NCBI RefSeq assembly: GCF_029892445.1
Contig: NZ_JARXVJ010000001.1
Coordinates: 1,302,001 to 1,366,000 of the forward strand
Source: Chryseobacterium sp. H1D6B
Lineage (GTDB): Bacteria > Bacteroidota > Bacteroidia > Flavobacteriales > Weeksellaceae
Length of the DNA: 64,000 bases
Direction: 5' to 3'
The position numbers were made by a program, and so were the translations under genes. Below are positions 17,029-25,249 of the stretch, in pieces. The notes under the pieces were generated by a model. It was not told where the DNA came from. It searched no databases and worked only from the letters and a program-made list of their open reading frames with translations. Numbering within the stretch: position 1 is the first letter of the stretch; every line of letters starts with the position of its first letter.

Positions 17029-17979
17029 ATGGATAAAATACCTAGTGTAGACCTGCGTGATTTCCTTTCGGACAACCCGGAACGCAAACAGAAATTTGTA
17101 AATGAAATCGGAAAAGCTTACGAAGAAATTGGTTTTGTAGCCTTAAAAGGCCATTTTCTTGATGACAAACTGGTAGGTGATTTGTATGGAGAAGTGAAAA
17201 ACTTCTTTGAACTCCCAGTTGATATTAAACAAAAATATGAGATTCCTGGAATTGGAGGACAAAGAGGCTATGTAGGATTCGGAAAAGAAACTGCAAAAGG
17301 CTTCAAAAAAGGAGATCTGAAAGAATTTTGGCATTTTGGACAGTATGTCTCTGATGATTCAAAATACAAGAAGGAGTACCCAGACAATGTGATTGTGGAG
17401 GAACTTCCAGAATTTAACGGGGTTGGTAAAGAAACCTACCAGATGCTGGAAAAAACAGGAAAATATGTTTTAAGAGCTTTAGCATTGTATCTTAATCTGG
17501 ATGAATTTTATTTTGACAATAAAATAGAAGAAGGAAACTCTATTTTAAGACCTATCCACTATCCGCCGATCACCCAGGAACCGGATGACGCTGTAAGAGC
17601 CGCGGCTCATGGAGATATTAACCTGATTACTCTTTTAATGGGTTCACAGGGGAAAGGCCTTCAGGTGCAGAATCACAATGGCGAATGGATCGATGCTATT
17701 GCAGAAGCTGATGAATTGGTGATCAATGTTGGAGATATGCTTTCAAGACATACCAATAACAAATTGAAATCTACAATTCACAGAGTGGTCAATCCGCCGA
17801 GAGAATTATGGGGAACCTCAAGATATTCAATTCCTTTCTTTATGCACCCGGTGAGCGAAATGTCGCTAAACTGCCTCGAAAATTGTGTCGATGAAAACAA
17901 TCCAAAACTGTATGAAGATACAACTGCAGGAGAATTTTTACATGAAAGATTAATTGAATTAGGTTTAATAAAAAAATAA
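17029..17979 (+). CDS. 2-oxoglutarate/Fe(II) oxygenase, isopenicillin N synthase family
   Basis: A 316-residue oxygenase. The N-terminal DIOX_N region (PSVDLRDFL... EIGFVALKGH) is followed by the double-stranded beta-helix domain. That domain has the iron triad HGDINLITLL (H and D) and HRVVNPP (second H), then RYSIPFF, where the arginine would bind 2-oxoglutarate. A RxS pattern is present. The natural substrate is unknown; isopenicillin synthesis is not implied. It is a single-gene unit with its own promoter, divergent from menD. The weak sequence after it holds no convincing terminator. Confidence 0.85.
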   Translation: MDKIPSVDLRDFLSDNPERKQKFVNEIGKAYEEIGFVALKGHFLDDKLVGDLYGEVKNFFELPVDIKQKYEIPGIGGQRGYVGFGKETAKGFKKGDLKEFWHFGQYVSDDSKYKKEYPDNVIVEELPEFNGVGKETYQMLEKTGKYVLRALALYLNLDEFYFDNKIEEGNSILRPIHYPPITQEPDDAVRAAAHGDINLITLLMGSQGKGLQVQNHNGEWIDAIAEADELVINVGDMLSRHTNNKLKSTIHRVVNPPRELWGTSRYSIPFFMHPVSEMSLNCLENCVDENNPKLYEDTTAGEFLHERLIELGLIKK

Positions 17980-18051
17980 TACAAAAAACTTATTAGGTTT
18001 ATAATTTTTTAATTATCTTTACTTTAGTATCAAATTTTTAATTAAAACAGT

Positions 18052-18213
18052 ATGAAAAATTTAAAAAAACTAAGCAAAGGCCAATTAAAAAGTATTTCTG
18101 GCGGAACAGGAATTAAACTTCCAGAACCTCAATTTTGTAATTATTACTGTAATGGTGTTGTAATTTGTGCAACATGCAGCGATAAATTTACATGTCCAGA
18201 TGATTCAATGTAA
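18052..18213 (+). CDS. Small Cys-rich double-glycine-leader peptide (bacteriocin-like)
   Basis: A 53-residue gene. The N-terminus MKNLKKLSKGQLKSISGG is a classic double-glycine leader (G17-G18), cleaved and exported elsewhere by peptidase-containing ABC transporters. The 35-residue core has five cysteines at 29, 33, 39, 42 and 48 and is acidic toward its end. Peptides with MKNLKKLS leaders are common in Chryseobacterium and relatives and are often called bacteriocin-like. No transporter, immunity or modification gene is adjacent. It has its own terminator 21 bases after the stop. Whether it is an antimicrobial, a signal or something else is unknown. Confidence 0.82.
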   Translation: MKNLKKLSKGQLKSISGGTGIKLPEPQFCNYYCNGVVICATCSDKFTCPDDSM

Positions 18214-18234
18214 AAAGAATCCACAAATTATAAG

Positions 18235-18268
18235 AAACCGTTCCATTTTTGGAGCGGTTTTTATTTTT
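18235..18268 (+). terminator. Terminator after the GG-leader peptide
   Basis: An 11-bp stem with one T-G pair (AAACCGTTCCA, 18235-18245, with TGGAGCGGTTT, 18250-18260) is followed by T-rich sequence. Confidence 0.78.
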
Positions 18269-19313
18269 AATCAAACAGCCTTAACTGCTGTTCTTTTGTT
18301 CCTGTGAAATTTTTTGTGGTAAGCTTTGGAAATTCTCTGCCTTCGAAAAACTTTTTTCTTCCGATTTTAAAAGTATTGTGTATCATTTCAGCAATATTCC
18401 CTTCTCCTTTCTGTCTGTCAAAATATCTTTTCTCACCCAATTTTCCTCCACGCATTGAACGAATTAAATTTAAAACTTTCGGTGCTCTGTCAGGGAAATG
18501 AGTTTCTATCCATTTCACAAAAACAGGTTCTACTGTATCATTCAGCCTCACTAAAGTATATCCAAAACTTAAAGCTCCGGCATCAGAAACAGCCTTTAAG
18601 ATATTCAAAGATTCATCACTCGTCAAACCTGGAATCACTGGCGCAACCATCACATTAACAGGTATTTTACTATTGGAAAGAATTTCAACAGCTTTTAATT
18701 TATTTTTTGATGAACTAGTTCTAGGTTCCATTTTCCTCCGCAGCTCCTCATTCATTGTGGGCATACTTAACGAAACCGATACTAAATTCTGTTCAGCAAG
18801 AGGTTTTAATAGATCTAAATCTCTCAAAACCAAAGCGTTTTTTGTCAGTACATTGACAGGGTGTCTATAATCAAGACAAACTTTCAGTAATTTTCTTGTA
18901 ATTTCAAACTCTCTTTCTGCCGGCTGATAGCAGTCTGTATTTCCAGAAAGCAGAATCGGCTTGGGCTGATACCCTCTTTTCTGAAAGAACTTTTCTAGTA
19001 ATTCGGGGGCATTTTTCTTAACCATGATCTTTCTTTCAAAATCTATCCCTGCACTAAAGCCCCAGTATTCATGGGTAGGCCTCGCAAAACAATAAGAACA
19101 GCCATGTTCACAGCCTTGGTAAGGATTCATGGAATACTCCATTGGAAGATCCTCGCTTTTCACCTGATTTACAATTGTTTTCGGAAAAACTTCAGTAAAT
19201 GACGTCTTCACAATTTCGAAATCTTCATCATCAGGCTCAAATACATATTTGTCGAAACGATTAATTACATTCCGCTGTGCACCCTGCCCTTTTATGATAT
19301 TCTCGTTCTGCAT
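18267..19313 (-). CDS. PA0069-family radical SAM protein
   Basis: A 348-residue radical S-adenosylmethionine protein of the PA0069/Rv2578c type. The iron-sulfur cluster motif is CEHGCSYC (C68, C72, C75) in the stretch NPYQGCEHGCSYCFARPTHE. Further family stretches are LSGNTDCYQPAERE, VNVLTKN, and EPRTSSSKNKLKAVEIL. The reaction is not established for the family; DNA photoproduct-lyase-like chemistry has been suggested from similarity to SplB. It is a single gene facing the GG-leader peptide, whose terminator ends at its stop. Confidence 0.88.
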   Translation of the reverse strand: MQNENIIKGQGAQRNVINRFDKYVFEPDDEDFEIVKTSFTEVFPKTIVNQVKSEDLPMEYSMNPYQGCEHGCSYCFARPTHEYWGFSAGIDFERKIMVKKNAPELLEKFFQKRGYQPKPILLSGNTDCYQPAEREFEITRKLLKVCLDYRHPVNVLTKNALVLRDLDLLKPLAEQNLVSVSLSMPTMNEELRRKMEPRTSSSKNKLKAVEILSNSKIPVNVMVAPVIPGLTSDESLNILKAVSDAGALSFGYTLVRLNDTVEPVFVKWIETHFPDRAPKVLNLIRSMRGGKLGEKRYFDRQKGEGNIAEMIHNTFKIGRKKFFEGREFPKLTTKNFTGTKEQQLRLFD

Positions 19314-19380
19314 ACTATGTAAATTTAGAATAGAATGTGTTGAAAATAATTAGTTTTAACACTTAAGTTTTCCACAAAAA

Positions 19381-19409
19381 AAATCCAACACTTAAAAAGC
19401 ATTGGATTT
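19381..19409 (-). terminator. Probable terminator of the small minus-strand gene
   Basis: An 8-bp stem (AAATCCAA, 19381-19388, with TTGGATTT, 19402-19409) leads into a T run on the minus strand. Confidence 0.5.
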
Positions 19410-19436
19410 AAAACATAATTAAATATATATTTTTTA

Positions 19437-19631
19437 CTACTTCAGTGCATAAAATTCAACTCCATGGTATTCATCCTCCTGGTTTTTTTCATCAAAGTGT
19501 CTGTGGTGATCATAATAATAATCACTATATTTTTTTTTCTTCTTACTTAATACTTTTTTTATGCTTAAAAAACTTAATACTGCCAAAAGACCAACTCCTC
19601 CTGCCAGTAAAATGCCAACTTCTTTTTTCAT
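19437..19631 (-). CDS. Small single-pass membrane protein, unknown
   Basis: A 64-residue protein when read from the ATG at 19631 (MKKEVGILLAGG). A single hydrophobic segment spans about residues 5-23. A lysine run (KKVLSKKKKK) follows, then a Tyr/His/Asp-rich tail containing DYYYDHHRHFDE. The positive run after the segment predicts a cytosolic C-terminus. An upstream ATG at 19709 would put a polar segment before the membrane helix, so the later start is preferred. The function is unknown; the His-rich tail could bind metal, which is a guess. Confidence 0.5.
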   Translation of the reverse strand: MKKEVGILLAGGVGLLAVLSFLSIKKVLSKKKKKYSDYYYDHHRHFDEKNQEDEYHGVEFYALK

Positions 19632-19804
19632 TATTGTCCTATTTATTAATTCATCTAATGCAAAAAATATACCTTTTGTAATTTCTCGAATTATAAATTT
19701 TGTTAACATTACACTTTACCTTTAAAGAAAACATAATTCTTTCAATTTGACAAATTACAATAGTAATGGTTTAATTATTGTAGTAATTAGCAAAAAATAA
19801 CATT

Positions 19805-20155
19805 ATGGAAAATCCAGAAACCGCTGATAATATGACAACTTTAAGCCAGGTAATGACAACACTTGCAAAAAGAGGAATACACAGAGAGTTCAGAATGAAT
19901 GAAAACTGTGAAATGAAATTCGAAAATTCTGAATTAAAATATACCCCTCATGATTTAACTATTGTAAAAAGTTATCGTTTCGAAGGGGACAGCAATCCCG
20001 ACGACAGCGCAGTACTGTATGTAGTAAAAGATACTGCAGGCAATATCGGTATGATTATAGATTCTTATGGTGCAGACAGCAATTATCCTGGAGAAAAATT
20101 TGATGAATTCTTGAGAGACATTCCTATTCATGAAAGTGATGAATTCAACTTCTAA
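19805..20155 (+). CDS. Conserved hypothetical protein
   Basis: A 116-residue soluble acidic protein without signal peptide or membrane segment. I recognise the type as a small protein common in Bacteroidota (MTTLAKRGIHREFRMNENCEMKF..., then AVLYVVKDTAGNIGMIIDSYGADSN), but its function is not known. Some entries carry a phosphoribosylpyrophosphate synthetase label, which the sequence does not support, since no PRPP-binding loop is seen. It is a single gene ending at a strong terminator shared with the convergent AsmA-like gene. Confidence 0.65.
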   Translation: MENPETADNMTTLSQVMTTLAKRGIHREFRMNENCEMKFENSELKYTPHDLTIVKSYRFEGDSNPDDSAVLYVVKDTAGNIGMIIDSYGADSNYPGEKFDEFLRDIPIHESDEFNF

Positions 20156-20163
20156 AAATATAT

Positions 20164-20197
20164 AAGCCCGAAATCATTCAGTTTCGGGCTTTTCTTT
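20164..20197. terminator. Terminator between convergent genes
   Basis: A 10-bp stem (AAGCCCGAAA, 20164-20173, with TTTCGGGCTT, 20182-20191) is followed by a T run on the plus strand. It overlaps the end of the minus-strand gene. Confidence 0.8.
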
Positions 20198-22840
20198 TTT
20201 GTTAAATATTTTCTTAAAGAAACCTTTTTCTTTTTTTTCTTCTTGAGGCTTGGGAGACTCTGTTTCTTCTGTCTTTTTTCCTTTTAGCTTTGTTTCCTTA
20301 ATTTCTTGTATTGATTGTTTTACGTCTTTCACAGCCGCTACAGTTTTCTTGACTGTCTTTTCCGTTTTATCTGCATTTCTGCCAATTAGTGTTTTCTTAA
20401 GCCCTTCTTGAATCCCTTTCCAGAATAAGTTAAAGAAAGACTTCGTAGGATCTCTTTCTACATCTTTTACTTCAACAGCTTCAGGAAATGCCCCAGAATT
20501 AGATTTTAAAAACAGATTCACTACAGCAGTTAAAACCCCCTTCTTTTCTTGATTTTTCTTGTTTAAAACTGCAATTTTTAAATCTTTATGTTTAAGATTA
20601 AAAGTACCGTTCAATCCTTTAGGATTTCCTTTAAAATTAAAAACCATCTCCTGAATAGTTCCTGTTGCCGTCACATGAAGATAAGGACGGATAAACGGGT
20701 TAATCCCCTGGGCAGGAAGATTCGATGTTCTTCCGGAAATTGTGAAATTATCCTGCTGGTCAGCCGTATTAAAATTCCAGTTTACAGACAGCGGCGCCAA
20801 ATTCATAAATGAACAGTTTATTTTGATGCCTACTTGGGTAGACCGTCCTTTTGTTTTTGCTGAATTCAGATTTTTAACGTTCATATTGAAATTCCCGAAT
20901 ATCAGCTTTCCAGGGCCGCTGCTTTCAGGCGTATCTTCTTCGTATACCAAAACAGAATTCTTTACATCAAGGTTGTTAATATACATGGGAATCTTTATAG
21001 AACGCAGCAGTCTAGAATACAATGGCTTTTCTTTTGGATCATCATCTGGAATTTTACTCCGAAAGATATTAGTATCAGCCGATTGAATGACAACATGAGA
21101 AGCATTTATAAATTTGTTTTTTGAAAATAGATCCCAGATTCCTTCAGCCGTTATCTGACCCGCTTTTAGATCATATAAATCCTTTTCCACTGGAATCATT
21201 TTGATAAACTGTGCTCTTGAAACCAAAGGCTTCATAGCAAAATTACTGATCTGAACTTTATTTTTGCTTAATTTTAAAAGACCTACACCCATGGTGTAGA
21301 ATTTTGTTTTATAAGAAAAATTCTTTGTCGTCAGAAAATAATCTTTTACATTGACAGTAACTCCAGCATTATCAGGCTTTGAATGCAACTCAACATTGTT
21401 TATGACAGCATTTAAATCATTGAAAACTAAAGGCTCATTTTCTTTATCATAAGTAATATTTGAATTCTTCAGTGTTAGTTTTCTTATGATCACTGGAAAT
21501 TGAATACCAGAGACATCAGTTTTTTTACTGTTCTTATTTTCGGCTGCTTTAATAGTGCCGTTGACGTTATTCACCAAAATGTCTTTAACGTCCAGATTTA
21601 GCTTTCTATCAATAAACTCCCATTTATTAATATTAAAGGCCAAAAGATCAGCATTCAATTTCATGGAAGCTTTTTCAGCAACAGCCGCATCCGCAACGAT
21701 TGAAATACCTTTCAGTTCGCCACTTTGAGGATTTAAAGCAACACTCTTCACATTGATATCCTGATTATTTGAATAAAAAATATCTCTTCCCGAAAATTGA
21801 AAATCCTTGTATTTCACAGGAATTGCCTCTTTAGCAGTTTCTTTATTAAACAGCAGCTTATTGAGACGCAGACTCAAATTCTTAGCAGAAACGAACTTAG
21901 TTCCGTCCGGCTTTATCATTTGAACGGTTCCATTATCCAGCTTTATATTATCTAGGTTAACTTCAAAGCTGACCGGCTTTTTAGTTTTTTTAACAACAGC
22001 ATTCGTAGTATAAACCAACAGGTTGGGATTTTGAAAATTTGCATTGGACAAGGAAATATTATTTTCCTTCAACACAACATTTTTAAATTCCATTTTTTGA
22101 ATATCAAACTGGAACAATTTTGATTTCTGAGGATAGAACTTTTTAAATTGGGCAATCGTCAGCAGAGGAACCAATCTAAAATCTTCAACAGACATCTGCC
22201 CGTCTGATGTACTTATCTTATTGATCTTCAAAGCATAGACATTATCAGGACGAAAGAAAAAATTCTTCCCTTTAATATCATAACTGTCAAAAACTACAGG
22301 CAGTTTATCCTCTACCGACTGTTCGGTCATCTGCAGATTTTCAACAAATAAATTTAGCTGCTCTACAGATAAAAACTTTTGTTTTGTATGCCTGAAAATA
22401 CTGATGCTTCCATTTTTAATTCTAATGTTTTCAAATAAAACCGGATTTATTTTTTTACCTGTTTTATTATCTACGGGTTTGGCAAGAACTATATTTAAAT
22501 TAGGACTGTCAAGCAGTAAATCTGAAGAATTAATCTGATTATTAAAAACAGCATTATAGATTCCAAAACGGCTGATCTTCAAAGTATCAATTGTTCCCTG
22601 AAGACCTACGACATTTATATTTTGAGGATTTTTGCTGTTGACCGTAACTCCGGTTAACAGAATATTTCCGCTTCCAATATCTATGTCCAGCTTTTTATAG
22701 GAAACTTTATAATCTGTATTATTTTTAATATAATTGGGAAGCTGGGTTTTCAGCCACACATTTAATCCGAAATTGGCCAGTAAAAAAATTACCAGTAGTA
22801 CTCCCAGACCAATTAATGACCTTTTAACCCATTTTTTCAT
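20174..22840 (-). CDS. AsmA/DUF748-like envelope protein
   Basis: An 888-residue protein with one N-terminal membrane anchor (about residues 8-28, LIGLGVLLVIFLLANFGL). A long periplasmic region of repeated beta-rich units follows, with recurring phrases such as NIRIKNGSISI, DNIKLDNGTVQM and LTLKNSNITYD. This is the pattern of AsmA/TamB/DUF748 proteins, which are thought to form lipid-conducting grooves between the two membranes. The last ~100 residues are highly charged (Lys/Glu-rich), with long helix-forming stretches. It ends at a shared terminator. It is 24 bases downstream of the DUF2797 gene, so they may be cotranscribed. Confidence 0.75.
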   Translation of the reverse strand: MKKWVKRSLIGLGVLLVIFLLANFGLNVWLKTQLPNYIKNNTDYKVSYKKLDIDIGSGNILLTGVTVNSKNPQNINVVGLQGTIDTLKISRFGIYNAVFNNQINSSDLLLDSPNLNIVLAKPVDNKTGKKINPVLFENIRIKNGSISIFRHTKQKFLSVEQLNLFVENLQMTEQSVEDKLPVVFDSYDIKGKNFFFRPDNVYALKINKISTSDGQMSVEDFRLVPLLTIAQFKKFYPQKSKLFQFDIQKMEFKNVVLKENNISLSNANFQNPNLLVYTTNAVVKKTKKPVSFEVNLDNIKLDNGTVQMIKPDGTKFVSAKNLSLRLNKLLFNKETAKEAIPVKYKDFQFSGRDIFYSNNQDINVKSVALNPQSGELKGISIVADAAVAEKASMKLNADLLAFNINKWEFIDRKLNLDVKDILVNNVNGTIKAAENKNSKKTDVSGIQFPVIIRKLTLKNSNITYDKENEPLVFNDLNAVINNVELHSKPDNAGVTVNVKDYFLTTKNFSYKTKFYTMGVGLLKLSKNKVQISNFAMKPLVSRAQFIKMIPVEKDLYDLKAGQITAEGIWDLFSKNKFINASHVVIQSADTNIFRSKIPDDDPKEKPLYSRLLRSIKIPMYINNLDVKNSVLVYEEDTPESSGPGKLIFGNFNMNVKNLNSAKTKGRSTQVGIKINCSFMNLAPLSVNWNFNTADQQDNFTISGRTSNLPAQGINPFIRPYLHVTATGTIQEMVFNFKGNPKGLNGTFNLKHKDLKIAVLNKKNQEKKGVLTAVVNLFLKSNSGAFPEAVEVKDVERDPTKSFFNLFWKGIQEGLKKTLIGRNADKTEKTVKKTVAAVKDVKQSIQEIKETKLKGKKTEETESPKPQEEKKEKGFFKKIFNKKEKPETE

Positions 22841-22864
22841 ATTAAATTATATCTATAAGAAAGA

Positions 22865-23662
22865 TTAGTTTTTTACATCCAGCTCAATTACATAGCCTTC
22901 ATGTCCTCTTACGTTAATTAAATCCCCGCCCTCAAAGCTCAGATACTGTCCTTTAATACCTATCAATTTTCCTGTAAATTCAGGCTTTTTATCTAATGTG
23001 AAGGAATTGATTTTCTCAGGTTTCTCGAATGGATAATCAAATCTCCATAAATCTTCTCCTTCTTTATAAAATTGCTGGAAATCAGCTGGAAAATATTCTT
23101 TTATCTTCTGCTGGAAATCTGCGAGATCAATTTCTCCTTCAAAATCATCCTGAAGCATTTTTCTCCAGTTCGTTTTATCCGGCAGGTGGTCTTTTAATGC
23201 AACTTCTATCATTCCGGCTTCATAGCGGTTTTCAGTTATTGCGATTGGCAGAGCAAAAGTTGCACCCTGGTCAATCCATCTTGTAGGAATCTGTGTACTT
23301 CTGGTAACTCCTACTTTTACATCTCCTGTATAAGCCAGATAAACTACATGTGGCTGGAGCTGGATCTTTTTTTCCACATCCAAATCACGCTCAGCAACTC
23401 CAAGATGGGCAGTAGAAAGCTCAGGACGAATAATAGTATCACTTGCATAAGGACTTTCAAAAAAGCAGTTCTTACAGAATCCCATTCTATAAACAGGCTT
23501 ATTTTCCCCGCAGTTTACACATTGAAACCCTGTATGTTTTATACTCAATTCTTTTCCAATCAATTCATTCATGTGGATTAGATCACTTGAAAGAGTAAGA
23601 TAATATTGGATAGGTTGAGCATCATAACTCGTCATTTTTAAAATTTGCCCTTGAAACTGCAT
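22865..23662 (-). CDS. DUF2797 family protein
   Basis: A 265-residue cytosolic protein with a zinc-ribbon-like pair of CxxC motifs: CVNCG and CKNCF around residues 48-67. The DUF2797 core (VVYLAYTGDVKVGVTRSTQIPTRWIDQGA) follows. The core resembles GIY-YIG-like folds in its VYLAYTG...KVGVT pattern, but catalytic use is not established. The function is unknown. It precedes the AsmA-like gene on the same strand and is divergent from the epimerase gene. Confidence 0.82.
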   Translation of the reverse strand: MQFQGQILKMTSYDAQPIQYYLTLSSDLIHMNELIGKELSIKHTGFQCVNCGENKPVYRMGFCKNCFFESPYASDTIIRPELSTAHLGVAERDLDVEKKIQLQPHVVYLAYTGDVKVGVTRSTQIPTRWIDQGATFALPIAITENRYEAGMIEVALKDHLPDKTNWRKMLQDDFEGEIDLADFQQKIKEYFPADFQQFYKEGEDLWRFDYPFEKPEKINSFTLDKKPEFTGKLIGIKGQYLSFEGGDLINVRGHEGYVIELDVKN

Positions 23663-23721
23663 AGTGTTTATATTACTTTTTTAAGTAAATTTAATGATTA
23701 TATTTTCAAAAAGTAAATTTA

Positions 23722-23729
23722 TATTTTTG
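23722..23729 (+). promoter_or_regulatory. -7 element (TATTTTTG)
   Basis: An exact TAnnTTTG match 19 bases before the epimerase start at 23749. Confidence 0.6.
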
Positions 23730-23748
23730 CGCAATAAAAAAAACACAG

Positions 23749-24771
23749 ATGACTTATCTTATTACTGGCGGAAGCGGATTCATTGGCTCTCATTTAGCAG
23801 AACAATTATTGAAAATTGGACATTCTGTCATAAACATTGACAATTTTGATGATTTTTATAGTTATCAAATAAAAATTAAAAATACATTAGATTCCATTGA
23901 TAAAAATTTATCATTTGAGTTTTCTGACAAAGAGTCCGACATTCAAAAACTAATTTCAATTTCAAAATCAGACAATTACACTCTTTACTTTCAAGATATA
24001 AGAGATAAAGACGGCCTTGAAAAGATATTTAAAAATCACACAATTGATTTAGTTATCCACTTAGCAGCACTTGCCGGCGTACGTCCGTCCATAGAAAAAC
24101 CCTTAGCATATGAAGAAGTTAACATCCGCGGAACAATGAACCTATGGGAGTTATGTAAAAAATTTAATATTAAAAAATTCGTATGCGCTTCTTCTTCAAG
24201 TGTTTACGGAAATAATGAAAAGGTTCCATTCACGGAAACAGATAATGTAGACAATCCGATTTCGCCTTATGCTGCCACAAAAAAATGCGGTGAAATTCTT
24301 GGTCATGTTTATCATGAATTATATAGTATCGACATGATCCATCTTCGTTTTTTTACGGTTTACGGACCGAGACAACGTCCTGATCTTGCCATACATAAAT
24401 TCACAAAACTGATTACAGAAAATAAAGAAATCCCTTTCTACGGCGACGGAAACACTGCAAGAGACTACACTTATATAGATGATATTATTGACGGCATTAC
24501 TAAGTCTATCCACTATTTAGAACACAATACAAAGGTGTATGAAATTATCAATCTTGGAGAAAGTGAAGTTATCAATTTATCTGAAATGCTTTCAACAATT
24601 GAAAAAGTCCTTGGAAAAACTGCCATTAAGAAAATGCTGCCGATGCAGCCGGGAGATGTACAAAAAACCAATGCCAGCATAGATAAAGCAAGAACTTTAA
24701 TCGGCTACCATCCAGCCACAGACTTCCAAAATGGCATAAAAAAATTTGTGGAATGGTTTTTGAGAAAATGA
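23749..24771 (+). CDS. NAD-dependent epimerase/dehydratase, UDP-glucuronate 4-epimerase-like
   Basis: A 340-residue short-chain (extended SDR) sugar-nucleotide epimerase. The NAD motif is GGSGFIG (residues 7-13). HLAALAGVRPSIEKP, the SSSSVYG serine and the catalytic pair YAATK follow, then RFFTVYGPRQRPDLAIHKF and GDGNTARDYTYIDDI. The GVRPSIEKP and RQRPD features match UDP-glucuronate 4-epimerases, which supply UDP-galacturonate for surface polysaccharides. An insertion of about 20 residues near residue 50-75 is present. It is a lone gene with no other polysaccharide genes nearby. Confidence 0.82.
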   Translation: MTYLITGGSGFIGSHLAEQLLKIGHSVINIDNFDDFYSYQIKIKNTLDSIDKNLSFEFSDKESDIQKLISISKSDNYTLYFQDIRDKDGLEKIFKNHTIDLVIHLAALAGVRPSIEKPLAYEEVNIRGTMNLWELCKKFNIKKFVCASSSSVYGNNEKVPFTETDNVDNPISPYAATKKCGEILGHVYHELYSIDMIHLRFFTVYGPRQRPDLAIHKFTKLITENKEIPFYGDGNTARDYTYIDDIIDGITKSIHYLEHNTKVYEIINLGESEVINLSEMLSTIEKVLGKTAIKKMLPMQPGDVQKTNASIDKARTLIGYHPATDFQNGIKKFVEWFLRK

Positions 24772-24887
24772 CATCAAGTAAGTTACTGACATGCCTATAC
24801 AAAGGGTTTACAGTCAGTCGTGAACAAAAATTAATAAAAAGAATTGAAAATCAGGTATAAAAAAGCTTATAATATAACCTATTTTTA

Positions 24888-24895
24888 TACTTTTG
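24888..24895 (+). promoter_or_regulatory. -7 element (TACTTTTG)
   Basis: An exact match 16 bases before the DUF2795 gene start at 24912. Confidence 0.6.
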
Positions 24896-24911
24896 CAAAA
24901 ATTAGAAAATT

Positions 24912-25133
24912 ATGTACTGGACATTAGAATTAGCTTCATATTTAAGCGACGCACCTTGGCCAATGACAAAAGCAGAACTTATTGACTACGCAATCAGAAC
25001 TGGTGCACCTATGGAAGTGGTAGAAAATCTTCAGGCAATTGAAGACGAAGGAGAGGTTTACGATGCGATTGACGAGATCTGGAGTGACTATCCAACGGAC
25101 GAAGATTACCTTTGGAACGAAGACGAATACTAA
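24912..25133 (+). CDS. DUF2795 domain protein
   Basis: A 73-residue, very acidic protein. It starts MYWTLELASYLSDAPWPMTKAELIDYAIRTGAP and ends in an Asp/Glu/Tyr-rich tail. This matches DUF2795, a small domain widespread in Bacteroidota and Actinobacteria whose function is unknown. It has its own promoter and a terminator just after the stop, so it is monocistronic and probably well expressed. It sits directly upstream of secA. Confidence 0.8.
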   Translation: MYWTLELASYLSDAPWPMTKAELIDYAIRTGAPMEVVENLQAIEDEGEVYDAIDEIWSDYPTDEDYLWNEDEY

Positions 25134-25141
25134 AAACAGCT

Positions 25142-25175
25142 AAAAGCTTTAAGCAGCACGCTTAAGGCTTTTTAG
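25142..25175 (+). terminator. Terminator after the DUF2795 gene
   Basis: A 13-bp stem with one G-T pair (25142-25154 with 25160-25172) ends in a T run. Confidence 0.75.
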
Positions 25176-25249
25176 ATATATCATAAACACAATTAAGTGT
25201 AATAATAAAATGCTCAGGACTAAAGTTTTGGGCCTAAATCAAAATTTTT

